Under the pieces are notes generated by a model. It had not been told where the DNA came from and searched no databases. It saw only the letters and a program-made list of their open reading frames with translations. DNA of 64,000 bases from the NCBI GenBank assembly GCA_037951105.1, contig JBAMJV010002917.1:108882-172881 (forward strand). The letters run 5' to 3'. This document shows positions 53,766-64,000 of this stretch, one piece after another. The position numbers were made by a program, and so were the translations under genes. The DNA is from Echinarachnius parma (taxonomy: Eukaryota > Echinodermata > Echinoidea > Clypeasteroida > Echinarachniidae). Positions within the stretch are counted from its first letter, which is position 1; each line of letters starts with the position of its first letter.

Positions 53766-54157
53766 AGGGTACCACCACCCAAAAATAATATTCTTATAAA
53801 TGAAAGATAACATCTTTAGTAGTTCATTTCATCAACAAGTTCAGAAAATATGTTTCCAGAAAAAAATATATAATTGGAAAACGCATCACCATACTAAAGC
53901 ATGCGTTCCTTTATCCTTTGTACCTTTGTCCAGAACGAATGAATCGTCCGGGATTATATTGTCTCCAAATGTACGCGTGGCGCACTCGCACTCGCGTTTA
54001 CGGAACCATGAAATAATACTGGTTCCGTAAGTGGTGATAGTTAATTGCATTGTTAATGAATTACACAACCCTTTCCAAAAAGTTGGGCATCTATTTGATA
54101 TCACAAAATGGTACCAAAACATATAATTATATGTTGTTCTTTGCCTGGTGGTCCCCT
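53766..54157. mobile_element. TTAA MITE family 1, copy C
   Basis: TTAA at 53762-53765 and 54158-54161; ends AGGGTACCACCACCCAAAAA and GCCTGGTGGTCCCCT. Same orientation as copy B. Confidence 0.87.
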
Positions 54158-55254
54158 TTAATTCTCGACATGGGAGGAGGAGGCTCTTACCCATCCCCCT
54201 TACCCCCTTGATATACGTTAAGTAGCTTCGGTATCTGTTAAAGAGAAACACTAGTAATGAACCTGTCATTGTGAAGTTACAATTAATTGTGGAAATGAGG
54301 AGATGCAAATGGTCCTGAAGAGAGGGAAGGGTGTGGCGTATGCCAGTGAGGCTAACATTGTACAGGAGAGAGAGAGGGGGGGGGGGGGGGGGGGGAGCTT
54401 TTACCCTCCTCATTAACATCGAAGCTGCTTGAGTACCTGCCTTGAAGCCCTCCTGAACCTGTCAGGGTGAAGTTACGGAACCCAGACAAGGGGCGAAAGT
54501 AGAGGAAATGATTCTTAGGGGAGGGGATTAGGGTGTAGCGAATGCAAAAGGGGGTGTATTTTACTCATATAGATGGGGCTTTTACTCCATCACCCCTTAA
54601 CATAATGCCTCTTGAATACCCGTATTTACGAGAAAAGTCCTCTTATAATCCCATCGATCTTAGAGAAGTTCAAATCAGTGACAGCGGCGTAGCCACATTT
54701 AATTAACACAAATTTGCCCCCCCCCCCCAAAAAAAAGGAAAGCGATTCCCATGAGGGAGAAGGCGTAGCGTAGTGGGTGTATATGTATGTGTGTTTATGT
54801 GTGTGTGTGGGGGGAGGGGGGGGGGGGGGGAGGGGGCAAGCTTTTCATTGGCTTACACTTCAAATAGTATTATTTATTCATGTAGTCTTAATATAATGAA
54901 TTACAGAGAGTATCAAAGAAAGCGGGATAACACCGGTACCTGGCGTAACCGACGTCAGGATTGCCGATGATCTATCTTTAACTTCCCTCACATTCATGGG
55001 GCAGTCCCGCTAAGGGAGGGGAAAGGAGCCTTTACCCTATTGCCATCTCATTTATGGGGCTTGGATCCGGCTTGGGTTCCTACGCTAGGGAAGCTCTCCA
55101 AATGAACCTATCGCAGGGATATTCCTTTACCTGTGAGGAAGCGAGTAGTCAAAATAAGACAAATTTTGTTCTCGTCAGGGACGGGGATGGGGGGAACCCC
55201 AAATTAAGACACTACATTATACGTGATTTCCATCTCATTATATTATTTACTCAG

Positions 55255-55267
55255 CACATACATATAA

Positions 55268-55300
<33 letters not shown>

Positions 55301-55500
55301 CACAAACACACACACAAATAAACAAACACACGCACAAACACGCACAAAAACGCACGCACAAACACACATAAACACATACACACATACGCACAAACACACA
55401 TCCTATAAATAACACATACACACGCACACACGCATGAACAAACAAACAAACAGAAAAAACTATAACACCCGCTACACACGGACGAACACACGTTAAGATA
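55255..55500. repeat. (AC)n-rich tract
   Basis: Interrupted ACAC/ACACAAAC sequence of about 200 bp. Cys/Val-rich reverse-strand frames here are repeat artefacts. Confidence 0.93.
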
Positions 55501-55954
55501 AACACACTAAAGCAGCAATCGATAACTCCATTTTACAGAATTTCTCTTCAATTTATCTTTCAGCATTGAGTACGAGGGTTAAAGAGATTTTAAGGGTTGA
55601 AATTTAGGACAACGAACTAGTCAGAAACATACAAAAATCATATGACAGTAATATGCTAAACTTTCCTCTATTCAATTTCCAATACTTATATTTTCACCAA
55701 ATTATATTTGATTCGGTCAGTCACCACTTTGTGTTTCTTTACAGGTCATAACTTTAGCACAATGAATTGGTTATAACCTTAAAATTAACGCTACACTTAT
55801 ACAAGTAATGTATCCACTATGTTCCTTTTTGAAAGCAACATCATTTTCCAGAACTTAAGCAAATCATATACAGAGTTAGAGTCGGCAATTTGTGTTCTTT
55901 TATCAACTAGAGTCATAACAATAACACACCTTAATGGATGTTAATGTATAACTA

Positions 55955-57346
55955 CCCTCCCGTGCCAAAAGTATTGCAACATAGACACATGCATTACACA
56001 GGAGGCAATGTAAGACATGATAATAAGTGCTGTTTTAATTAATTTGTAGTACATGATTTAAGATCTTATTATCAGGCACATTTCATTAACATGTCAAGAG
56101 TCATTTATCATGTAAAGTTCATGAAGTTCTAGTATTTTGTTGGGTACCCGCGCCTGCTGATAATGGCGCGCAGCCTCCTTGGCAGAGTCGCATATAGACC
56201 TTGTAGTCTTTCCTGGGTGATGCTGCCCCAGACCCTGAAGATAGAGTGGATCAAACCCTCCCTGGTGGTTGATCTGTCCTTGGTGAGGGCTCTCTTGGTG
56301 GCATCCCACAGATTCTCTATCGGGTTAGCATCTGGTGATTGTTCTGGCCACTGCACCCTCCTAACGCCATTTTCGTCATACCATTGGTCCATCTGGGCAG
56401 CCCTGTGTGCCGGTGCGTTGTCATCCTGGAAATTGAACGGGTGTTGCGTGTCGCCAAATATGTTACCAATGGATGGAAACAAGTGAGAGTCCAGAATCTC
56501 CGGATATTTTTTTTTTATCCAGGTTCCCGTACACGACAATAAGATCGCCGACTCCATAGATGCCGACACACCCCCAAACCAAGACTGAAACTGCAAGCCT
56601 TTGAGTGTAGATCAGGTTCCTTGGGTCGTATGATGTGTTGGGTTCACGCCAGACTCTTACTCTTCCGTCGTTGGAAGAAAGGCAAAACCTACTCTCGTCA
56701 GAAAAGACCGGAAGTGGCTCTAATAGTCCCACACCGTCCAATCCCTTACTCTGGAGGACCACCTGATGCGTCTCTGGCGATTAACACCAGATATGAGAAT
56801 CTTCCTCCTGGAAATGCGGGCATGAAGATTGTGGGAGTATAGGCGTCTTTGTGTCGTCCTCTTTGAGATTCTTCTACCGATCCTGTAGCTCCAGTGAGCT
56901 GCCAAAGTTTGTGCAGATTCGAATCGGGTCAAACGAGCCTGACGCAGTAGATACCGATCTTCCAGACGTGTGGTCTTTTTACCTCTGTCACGTCTTGGTC
57001 GCTTGTCAAAATTGTTTGTTTCCCTATGGCGTTTACACACTCTGTACACCGTTTGACGGCATACCTGAACGTGTTCAGCAATCTGAGCCACCGAAACCCC
57101 CTCCTCCCTCAGGGCGACGATTTGTCGGCGTTGCACGTTAGATAGCCCGGATGTCTTAACCATGGTATGTACTTGAGGGACTCAGTGGCCTTGAATGAGA
57201 AAGTGAACAATGTGCACCTTCCATTTACACCGGAATGTCGGTCACTTTTCAATTATTTAGAACAAAACACCACTACAACATAGATAAGTCATTTACCAAA
57301 AATGTAACGAATTTCACCATGTTGCAATACTTATGGCATGGGAGGG
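55955..57346 (-). mobile_element. Tc1-like DNA transposon, decayed but full length
   Basis: TA flanks (55953-55954, 57347-57348) and terminal repeats CCCTCCCGTGCCAAAAGTAT and ATACTTATGGCATGGGAGGG. On the minus strand: an N-terminal paired-type HTH (VQRRQIVALREEGVSVAQIA) from 57163, SDESRF with the first catalytic Asp near 56700, DDNAPAHRAAQ and NPIENLWD (third catalytic residue) from 56596 to 56129. These lie in alternating frames with shifts near 56740 and 56510, so it cannot make an intact DD34E transposase. Length about 1.39 kb is normal for Tc1. Confidence 0.93.
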
Positions 57347-57835
57347 TAGAACCAAAGTCACAAGAAAGTAATAATCTATTCCATACTTGACTCATCTAAA
57401 AAAAATAAACATAACACATTACCCCGACTTTTCTTTCAACCTAATCATCGTCAGGGAATAAAGTCATTATTTTGTGTTTCTTCATCAACACGATCAACTC
57501 GGGTTATAAGCCTTGCAAAAATGGATGACACCCGCCCCCTGTCTTTCCAAATTAATTCACAACAAAGCATTATGTTCCATGATCACTCACTTAAATACAA
57601 AACTAGTGCAGTGTATTTTCAACCTACTTCAAAACAGGGTTAGTCATCAGTCTTGTTTACGCAAATCCAGTTTCGTAATATACGCTGCTAAAATAATTTT
57701 ATTGGGAACTGAGCGAGACTTGCAGCGGAACTTGTTAATAAACGTCTTACGGTTCAACCACCGGAATGAAGTGTCGGAAGGGGGTCGGAAGTTGTGTTGC
57801 TAAGGGAAAGAATGGGGAATGGGGGCAATTGCTCA

Positions 57836-57872
57836 CCTCCCCCCCCCCCCCCCCCCCCCCCCCCGCCCCCCG
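57836..57872. repeat. Poly-C tract
   Basis: More than 25 almost uninterrupted C residues. Confidence 0.97.
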
Positions 57873-57976
57873 TTGTTGTTCAGCTATCCCCCACCCGTCG
57901 GCCTATTGCTGTAAGGAAAATTAATAATGAAATACCCTTGTTTTTAACTTATCTGAGGCTGCACGAATCATGTTAA

Positions 57977-58342
57977 AGGGATCAAGTTACATTTTCCAAA
58001 TCGACAAAACTTTCTGGTTGTCCCATAACTTGTTGTATTTATATTACTATAGTAGAAGCATGGAACAGGTTTCGTTTTTTCCCCTTTCGTTAAAAGGATA
58101 TTTACGATTGGAGTGTTCGGATTTTTAATTATCCACCGGATAGTTATAACTGTGTAAGAAGTCAGTGCAATGAGTTAGCGAATATCACTTTGCATTTTCG
58201 CTCATTGCTCGGCCATTTATAACATCCATTTAACGTTGACATGTTCACACCTTACTCAGTGGGCATATCAGATCACAACAATAATACATTGTGTCAACCA
58301 TTCATCACTTTTGGATCACGTCAACAAAGTTACTAGATCACT
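57977..58342. mobile_element. TTAA MITE family 2, copy 4
   Basis: TTAA at 57973-57976 and 58343-58346. Directly after the right TTAA a further left end starts (AGGGATCCAGTAACTTTGTT), so two copies abut, the second cut short by the element at 58380. Confidence 0.85.
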
Positions 58343-58379
58343 TTAAAGGGATCCAGTAACTTTGTTACCAAACTCACCA

Positions 58380-58602
58380 GGGGTGTTTCACAAAGCTTCA
58401 AAGTTGAACTTCAGTTTGACTTAACAACTATGGAAAGCCATTTGTAGCCTTGGAATAAATGATATTCGAGAGCAAAAAAAATGCAAGTTTATCAACAAAC
58501 ATTTGTATCAATTATTTCGAGGCTCCTTGATAATAACAACATTAACTGCCTTTTTAGAGTTAAGTTCAGCTTTGACTCTTCGAGAAACACCCTCTTGGAT
58601 CT
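58380..58602. mobile_element. GGGGTGTTTCACAAAG MITE, copy 2
   Basis: GGGGTGTTTCACAAAGCTTC at the left, GACTCTTCGAGAAACACCC at the right; shorter and more diverged than 50488-50797. Confidence 0.75.
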
Positions 58603-58831
58603 ATAGCGGTTCTTCCATGCCTGGTGATTTTCCTTTTACTAATACAAGGATGAAACCAACTCTTGTTCTCAAAATGTCCTCTTTGTTATAGATATAATAT
58701 CTATGATATATTTTGAAAAATACCGGTGATCATTTCAATTGTGCGCAAACAGGGTTAGCCAACAACTCGTTGCAATTTTGCTCAGTTCTCAATTATGCTT
58801 ACTTTCTCTTATCATCTCAGTGAACATATTA

Positions 58832-59665
58832 GGCCCCGTTTCATTAAACTCTTGCAATTGTTGTACTTGTCCAATTATTGTAACTATAGAAGGTCAACAT
58901 CCAATCAGCGTGGAGCATAGCCTTTAACAAGGCTTCGTGTCTCAAGCAAGCAATGGCTGCGCTGCATGCAAGATCAGGAACGACTGAACGCCTGATGGAG
59001 GCTATCTGGCAAATGATGAATTCACGTGCGATCCCCTCGCCTTTACGCATCTACTGGCTCATGAATATGCATAAGCTTGATTTAATGAATCATGCATAGT
59101 TTTTTCTACTGCATTGAGCACACGTCTTTCTGTACAGTCAAACGTCTCTTTGCCTCTCCCATTTAAATATGAACTACGTGTACGTCGGCATACTCGCCCA
59201 GTACATAGCATTGTATACACAAACACATCCCTGTGTAGGCTGTGTGTGTATGTGTGTGTTTCTGTGTGTGACCTCGGGACGTGTGCGTGTATGTGTGTGT
59301 GTTGCTTTGCATCGGACCTTTGTATTGCTTCAGCGTGCAGCGTCGGTTCACTGTGGTATAGTTTGTGTCTTGCGTTGGGGAATGTACGTGATAACCCGGC
59401 TTCCTGATTGGGCGCAACTCATAGGTAGAGGAATTCAATACTTAACAAAAGAAGTTCATCGGAGAGCAATCCATTTGCGAAAAGACTGTCTCGCCAAGAG
59501 AGTGTGCATTGTAGTCGCGCTGTCCAGTCGTTCCTTGCATTCAACTCAGTTCAGACGAGACAGGCTTGTCAAAAGACTACGTGGAGCATTGCAGCTGTTG
59601 CCATGGTAGTTACACTAATTGGACACTTATATACAACAATAGCAAGAGTTTTATGAAACGGCACC
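58832..59665. mobile_element. Long inverted-repeat MITE, CCGTTTCATTAAACTCTTGC type
   Basis: Left GCCCCGTTTCATTAAACTCT and TTGCAATTGTTGTACTTGTC; right mirror ACAACAATAGCAAGAGTTTT and ATGAAACGGCAC. Arms of about 200 bp; the interior holds a (GT)-rich stretch at 59240-59310. Open frames inside are not conserved genes. Confidence 0.8.
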
Positions 59666-59754
59666 ACAAGCGGGCTGATCACAGACATGCAAATTGTAAA
59701 AACCCGTTATCAGTTTTTGCATAATTTGTCAACGTATTCACTCGTTACTTTTTT

Positions 59755-61845
59755 TGTTTATAAACCGAACACAAAAAGTAACTACCCCCTGAACAAATGC
59801 TTATTTTTCCATAACTAATAATTGTCTCAAGGTATTATTTTACCAAAATATTTGTACAGTTGTTATGAAAATTTTGTGTGAAAATCAGAGATATTCATCA
59901 CTTCATGGCTGAATGAGCACAGATTAAAGACAAAATTACCCACTTTCAAAAGTCACTAGAACTTGCGCATGCATGCCTGTACATTGTTGTGAAACAGCAC
60001 ATGTGGCTGAATGCATTAATTATGGTTTATGAAACAATGCTGATTGAAATTCCATCCATTTTAATTTGTTAATGGTACATGTGGTTTGATGCATTAATTG
60101 CAATTGTAAAACAGTGCAATTAGAAATTTCTCAACACTCAATAAACTGCAATAATATAGGTTTTCCCGGTCAATTTCGCTATTTTCTCATGCAATTTCAT
60201 ATCAGCAGAATCCGCCTTTGGATCGACACATCGTCATTCAAATTCGTTTTTAGTCAGTCATATTAAGTAACGGAGCAACCAATTTCACACTTGCGTCATT
60301 CCAATGTAAGCGATGGGCGCTCGCCCAGCTAGCCACCTGACGTTGGGCCGATGTCGGAATTTGGTTGCCGGATGTCGGCATATCGCCGTTGGCTCGAGGT
60401 TAAAATGTCCGCCAGCCCAACATCGTCATTTTTGTGATATATTGGCATAAGGTCATTTTCCGACAATGGCCCAACATCATGTCATGAGATGATGTTGGGC
60501 CATTGTCGGAAAATGACGTTATGCCAATATATCACAAAAATGACGTCGTGACGATGTTGGGCTGGCGGACATTTTAACCTCGAGCCAACGGCGATATGCC
60601 GACATCCGGCAACCAAATTCCGACATCGGCCCAACGTCAGGTGGCTAGCTGGGTCATTTTCGTTAATGGTCATTCAAATTCATTTCTAGCAGTCTCATTT
60701 CGGTCATTCAAATTCGCGCATGGGCAAACAAGTTCATTATAATTTCATTCAAATTAAACACGTACAGTGGAAATGTACTGGATATGTAACATCATGGTAT
60801 ATGGTACAGTCATTTCGTGCATGGGCAATCAATACACAAAACACGATGGAAATATAGATACAGATTATGAACAAAATAATGATAAATTAAAATCAGATGA
60901 TGACAAAAAAGAAAATGTGATAAAAAATAAAGATCAAAATGATGATATCGCCTGATGATAAAGTAAAGACATGATGAACGAATAGAGGTAAAACAAAAGG
61001 AAAGCACAATGTGAAATGAATATGAAATTATTGAACATTGAAAAACAAATCTAAACAAAATGTGACTGATGAATATCAAAAAGTGAAGATTAAATGTTGA
61101 AAGCATATCTGAAAAGGGAAAGATATAACACGATGAAATGGTCGAGAATATGTAAGGGAAAAAAAGGTGATGATGATATAAAAATAAACCAAAGTCATCG
61201 TTTATATATGTCATGTATGTGTGTGTTTGTATATTGTGTGTGCGTATGTTTAAGGTTGTACATGCATGTAAATATATTTATGTGTGAGTACGTATTGATG
61301 TTGTTTGAGTATCTTAAATCGAATGAACATTTCTGGAAATTGGTCACCCATTAACGAAATTGAATGAACAAACGAGCGATTGTCAAGCTTGCCGTATTAA
61401 ATTGAATGCCCATTTGTTGAAAATAGCGCCCAATGATGAAATCGAATGCCCATTTGCGAATTTGAAGTTCGCGATTTGACATTTGAGTGCCCATATACGA
61501 ATATGCATGCTCGGAATATGAATTTGAATGACCAAAGCGACTCCTCCACGGCAATTGCATGAAATTGAATGCATATAAACGAATTTGGGCGCGTAATGTT
61601 GGAGATTGGCCGGAAAACCTATAATATCAGTTTTGCGAATTTTGAAATATGACTATTTTCTCTTAAATATGTGTTTTGCTTTCTCAACCATGGATTAATG
61701 GTTAACTCTCATTTTAAAATATTGTTTTCCCAACTACCATAGAAATATTTTGGCAAAACAAAATCTTGAAACGATTCTTGGTTATGAAATTATGAGCTGT
61801 TGTTTTTGGGGGTGGTTACTTTTTGTGTCCTGTTTAGTTGATACC
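59755..61845. mobile_element. Large non-coding inverted-repeat element, about 2.1 kb
   Basis: Left AACACAAAAAGTAACTACCC, right mirror GGTGGTTACTTTTTGTGTCC; terminal arms exceed 100 bp. Subterminal GAATTTGAATG/CATTCAAATTC motifs face each other from both sides (about 60235-60750 and 61360-61535). No transposase seen. Superfamily unknown. Confidence 0.6.
60326..60652. mobile_element. Near-perfect 325-bp hairpin inside the large element
   Basis: CCAGCTAGCCACCTGACGTT...GATGATGTTGGGCC mirrored about a centre near 60486. Arms of about 160 bp match almost base for base. Either a nested fold-back MITE or a recent inverted duplication. Confidence 0.9.
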
Positions 61846-62584
61846 CTAAACATTTGTTGTGAACAAAATAGTGCAAGATGGCGTCCTAACTGGCAACCGA
61901 TTTGTCCAATATGTATCATGCGCAAATAACATTCAAACGACGCCTCAAATCAGCATGCGCATTTCGAGCATAGTTCAAATCAGAAGAAACAAAATTTTCT
62001 ACAAGTAAATAAACGATTAAACGAGTTCTAGATTTGTTTATTTCACCTTAAAAAGGTTTTCACCTTTTACTGACTTAATCAATAACAAAACACAATATAC
62101 AATCAACTTATTTACAATAATAAAGATATATACAATCATATAATATAAATACAGTCAAGTTATCTACAATAATCAAATATTATTTGCAATGAAGCCTAAT
62201 AAATGGCTTTAGTTTGCATTTACATTTTTACGTTGCAATTTATTATAATTTATACTTAAATTTGTTTCTTTTTGTGTCTATGTCTTTTCCTTTTCTTGAG
62301 TCACTTTCAATATACATGGATATTAAAGAATAAATTGTTCTTTTTGCAGTATTATTTTGTGAACAAATATTTTGGTGAAGTCCTAAAGTCTTATCTTGGA
62401 GTCTTTCCTTATCCAACTGACAGTTAATAATTTACGCCCAACCTAGTAGGCTACGCCATCAAAACTGTGTATTACTTTGTATAAAACAATTTTTTAAATG
62501 TTATACTGTTGATATTTGATACATTGTAATTATATTTCAGTTCCAGCCATATATATAATATTCATAATTTGATTACTTAAATAT

Positions 62585-63300
62585 TGGGTGTATAGAGCCC
62601 CATCCCCTCTATACACTGTGATAGCCCACCAGCCGTTGATTATGCCATTTCCATGTTTTTGATACTTAAGATCAAACAAACTAGAATCGGAAACGTTGCA
62701 ATGACAGACATTCGATCAGTTTTTGTACTTTATTTATGACTCTAGGCAAATTTGTTTCATAATATTGACAATTAAAGACTTTGATAATAAAGCCCCACCC
62801 GCTCTTCACTGCATGCGATGCCTCAACCTTTGATTATGTCGTCATCATTTTTTTAATTTAAATTTTTTTTCAATAACAAAAATAGAAAATAATGATGATA
62901 CTTAAATGCAGTGTGCAGGTATAGGCCCATCCTTTGAATATATACGATCTCCTTTTTGTGTTGTTTTAGATAAGACAAGTTGAAAATTACGTAATCTTCA
63001 CATTTGATCAGTTGTAACTTAATGTAATTCCAGGCAATTTTATTTCAAAATGTCAAAAACAGATTCCGGACTAGAACAATGTGTGTAGAGCCCCACCCAT
63101 ACTCTATACCATGATACTCAAGCCTTCAACTATGCCGTCTCCATTATTGTGTCATTTTCTAAATATAACAAGTTGAAAATTTCGTAAACTTTGATCAGTT
63201 GTATCTTTATTTCAATTCCTGGAAAATGTATTCAATTTTGTTTAAATACTTAAATGCGGTGTGTAGAGCCCCACCCCGCTCAACACTGTGATGAAGATGA
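62585..63300. repeat. Degenerate tandem repeat, about 170-bp unit
   Basis: GTAGAGCCCCACCC...ACTGTGAT recurs near 62590, 62790, 62925, 63087 and 63263, with AATTATGCCGTCTCCAT-like and AAGTTGAAAATT-like text between. Confidence 0.75.
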
Positions 63301-63448
63301 AGAAGAAGAAGAAGAAGAAGAAGAAGAAGAAGAAGAAGAAGAAGAAGAAGAAGAAGAAGAAGAAGAAGAAGAAGAAGAAGAAGAAGAAGAAGAAGAAGAA
63401 GAAGAAGAAGAAGAAGAAGAAGAAGAAGAAGAAGAAGAAGAAGAAGAC
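63288..63448. repeat. (GAA)n array, about 155 bp
   Basis: About 50 nearly perfect GAA units growing out of the end of the last 170-bp repeat unit. Poly-Glu/Lys/Leu frames are artefacts. Confidence 0.98.
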
Positions 63449-63667
63449 TTTTTTTTTGACTTTTCAAAGGATAACTTTATTTACAAAATTAATAATATCA
63501 TCAAAGTCAAATGTTTAGAATAAAAACAAAGTACAAAATAGAATACATAATGTATGCAAGCACAACAAATACAAGTGAAACAATTGTCAAGAAGAACAAA
63601 ATAACCTACAAAATATTTTGTGTGTTTAAGCAAAAAGATAAAGAACCTTAAACTGTATATCAAACCA

Positions 63668-63738
63668 AGAAGAAGAAGAAGAAGAAGAAGAAGAAGAAGA
63701 AGAAGAAGAAGAAGAAGAAGAAGAAGAAGAAGAAGAAA
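63668..63738. repeat. Second (GAA)n array
   Basis: About 23 GAA units, 220 bp after the first array. Confidence 0.97.
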
Positions 63739-64000
63739 AAATAACTAACGACACATTTTTACAGCACATAGCACTTATGCACAAAAGACGACCGACACCA
63801 TAATATGCACGGAAATTAAGCGGGAAACTGCTTCAGGCATGCTTTCTCTCGTTCCGGTTGATTGATAGTGAAGAGCAAATTAGAAGAGCGCGTCCTCGAA
63901 ACTCAGTGACATGGAGAGAAAACAAACGCTTAAAGGGGTAGTACAGTTTTGGTAAGGCTGAACTTTAGTAACCAAACGTGGACAGTAACATTATAAACTA

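Larger units (their letters stand above)
50875..54995. repeat. Degenerate satellite-like tandem field
   Basis: Loose repeats of a roughly 200-bp motif set recur: CCTGTCATCACGGTGAAGTC (53510), GTCGTGGTGAAGTTACAATT (53690), CCTGTCATTGTGAAGTTACA (54260), CCTGTCAGGGTGAAGTTACG (54454), with TTTTACCCTCCTCATTAAC-like text between. CATCTAGCCGCTAGAGG (51131) and CATCGAGCCGCTAGAGG (53401) lie on either side of a fold-back insertion. Also contains poly-G/poly-C tracts. Confidence 0.65.

Noticed and set aside
55243-55505. Cys/Val-rich small proteins on the minus strand
   Set aside because: Artefact of the (AC)n tract; no signal peptide or conserved cysteine spacing beyond the repeat period.
59169-59609. 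146-codon open frame
   Set aside because: Lies within a long inverted-repeat MITE and a GT-rich stretch; Cys/Val bias comes from the repeat.
63254-63523. Poly-Glu and poly-Lys frames
   Set aside because: Six-frame translation of a (GAA)n microsatellite.

Overview
The window is AT-rich metazoan nuclear DNA with long introns and dense, mostly non-autonomous transposable elements. The best-supported gene is the 3' part of a spliced PHF12 (Pf1) orthologue. A bilaterian PHF12, intronless rhodopsin-class GPCR paralogues, an intronless TRIM-NHL-type gene and this repeat mix suggest a marine invertebrate, perhaps a deuterostome such as an echinoderm, hemichordate or amphioxus. The phylum is an inference and I cannot prove it from sequence alone.

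Layout. 1-4015: near-identical tandem repeat units carrying an exon-like minus-strand segment, a hAT-type MITE with its empty site preserved next door, and a probable promoter (NRF1 plus CRE sites, about 3980-4014) with a good minus-strand splice donor. 5184-24010: fourteen plus-strand PHF12 exons that join in one open frame of 1186 codons, covering the end of PHD1, a SIN3-interaction helix, PHD2, an MRG15-binding segment, long Ser/Thr/Ala-rich linkers, a split FHA domain and the conserved C-terminal tail. The introns hold dead tandem copies of PHF12's own exons, two Helitron-like elements, hAT, piggyBac-type (TTAA) and mariner-type (TA) MITEs, SINEs and a LINE fragment. 26.3-39.8 kb: two intronless GPCR genes, each downstream of one copy of a large, recent, direct segmental duplication that also carries a poly-G minisatellite. 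40.0-41.1 kb: a decayed L2/CR1-like LINE lying inside a TTAA MITE. 41.2-47.5 kb: intergenic, with MITEs, a long (GT)n tract and a self-nested MITE. 47515-49488 (minus): an intronless, GC-rich RING/B-box/coiled-coil/beta-propeller gene, with an ETS/YY1/CRE promoter-like cluster about 850 bp upstream. 50.9-55.0 kb: a degenerate satellite-like field broken by a 1.34-kb fold-back element. 55.9-57.3 kb: a decayed Tc1 transposon. 58.3-63.8 kb: large inverted-repeat elements, a nearly perfect 325-bp hairpin and long (GAA)n arrays.

Functionally, PHF12 is a chromatin adaptor of the SIN3/HDAC corepressor with MRG15, the TRIM is a likely ubiquitin ligase, and the GPCRs are plasma-membrane receptors with unknown ligands. 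I see no operon-like or pathway link among them. The most interesting signals are the repeated, always dead, exon duplications in PHF12; a compensatory base change in the terminal hairpin of the Helitron-like pair; the nuclear-receptor DR1 motifs carried by that element; and the mismatch between near-identical flanks and diverged coding sequence at the GPCR pair. No virus-derived element or CRISPR array was recognised.
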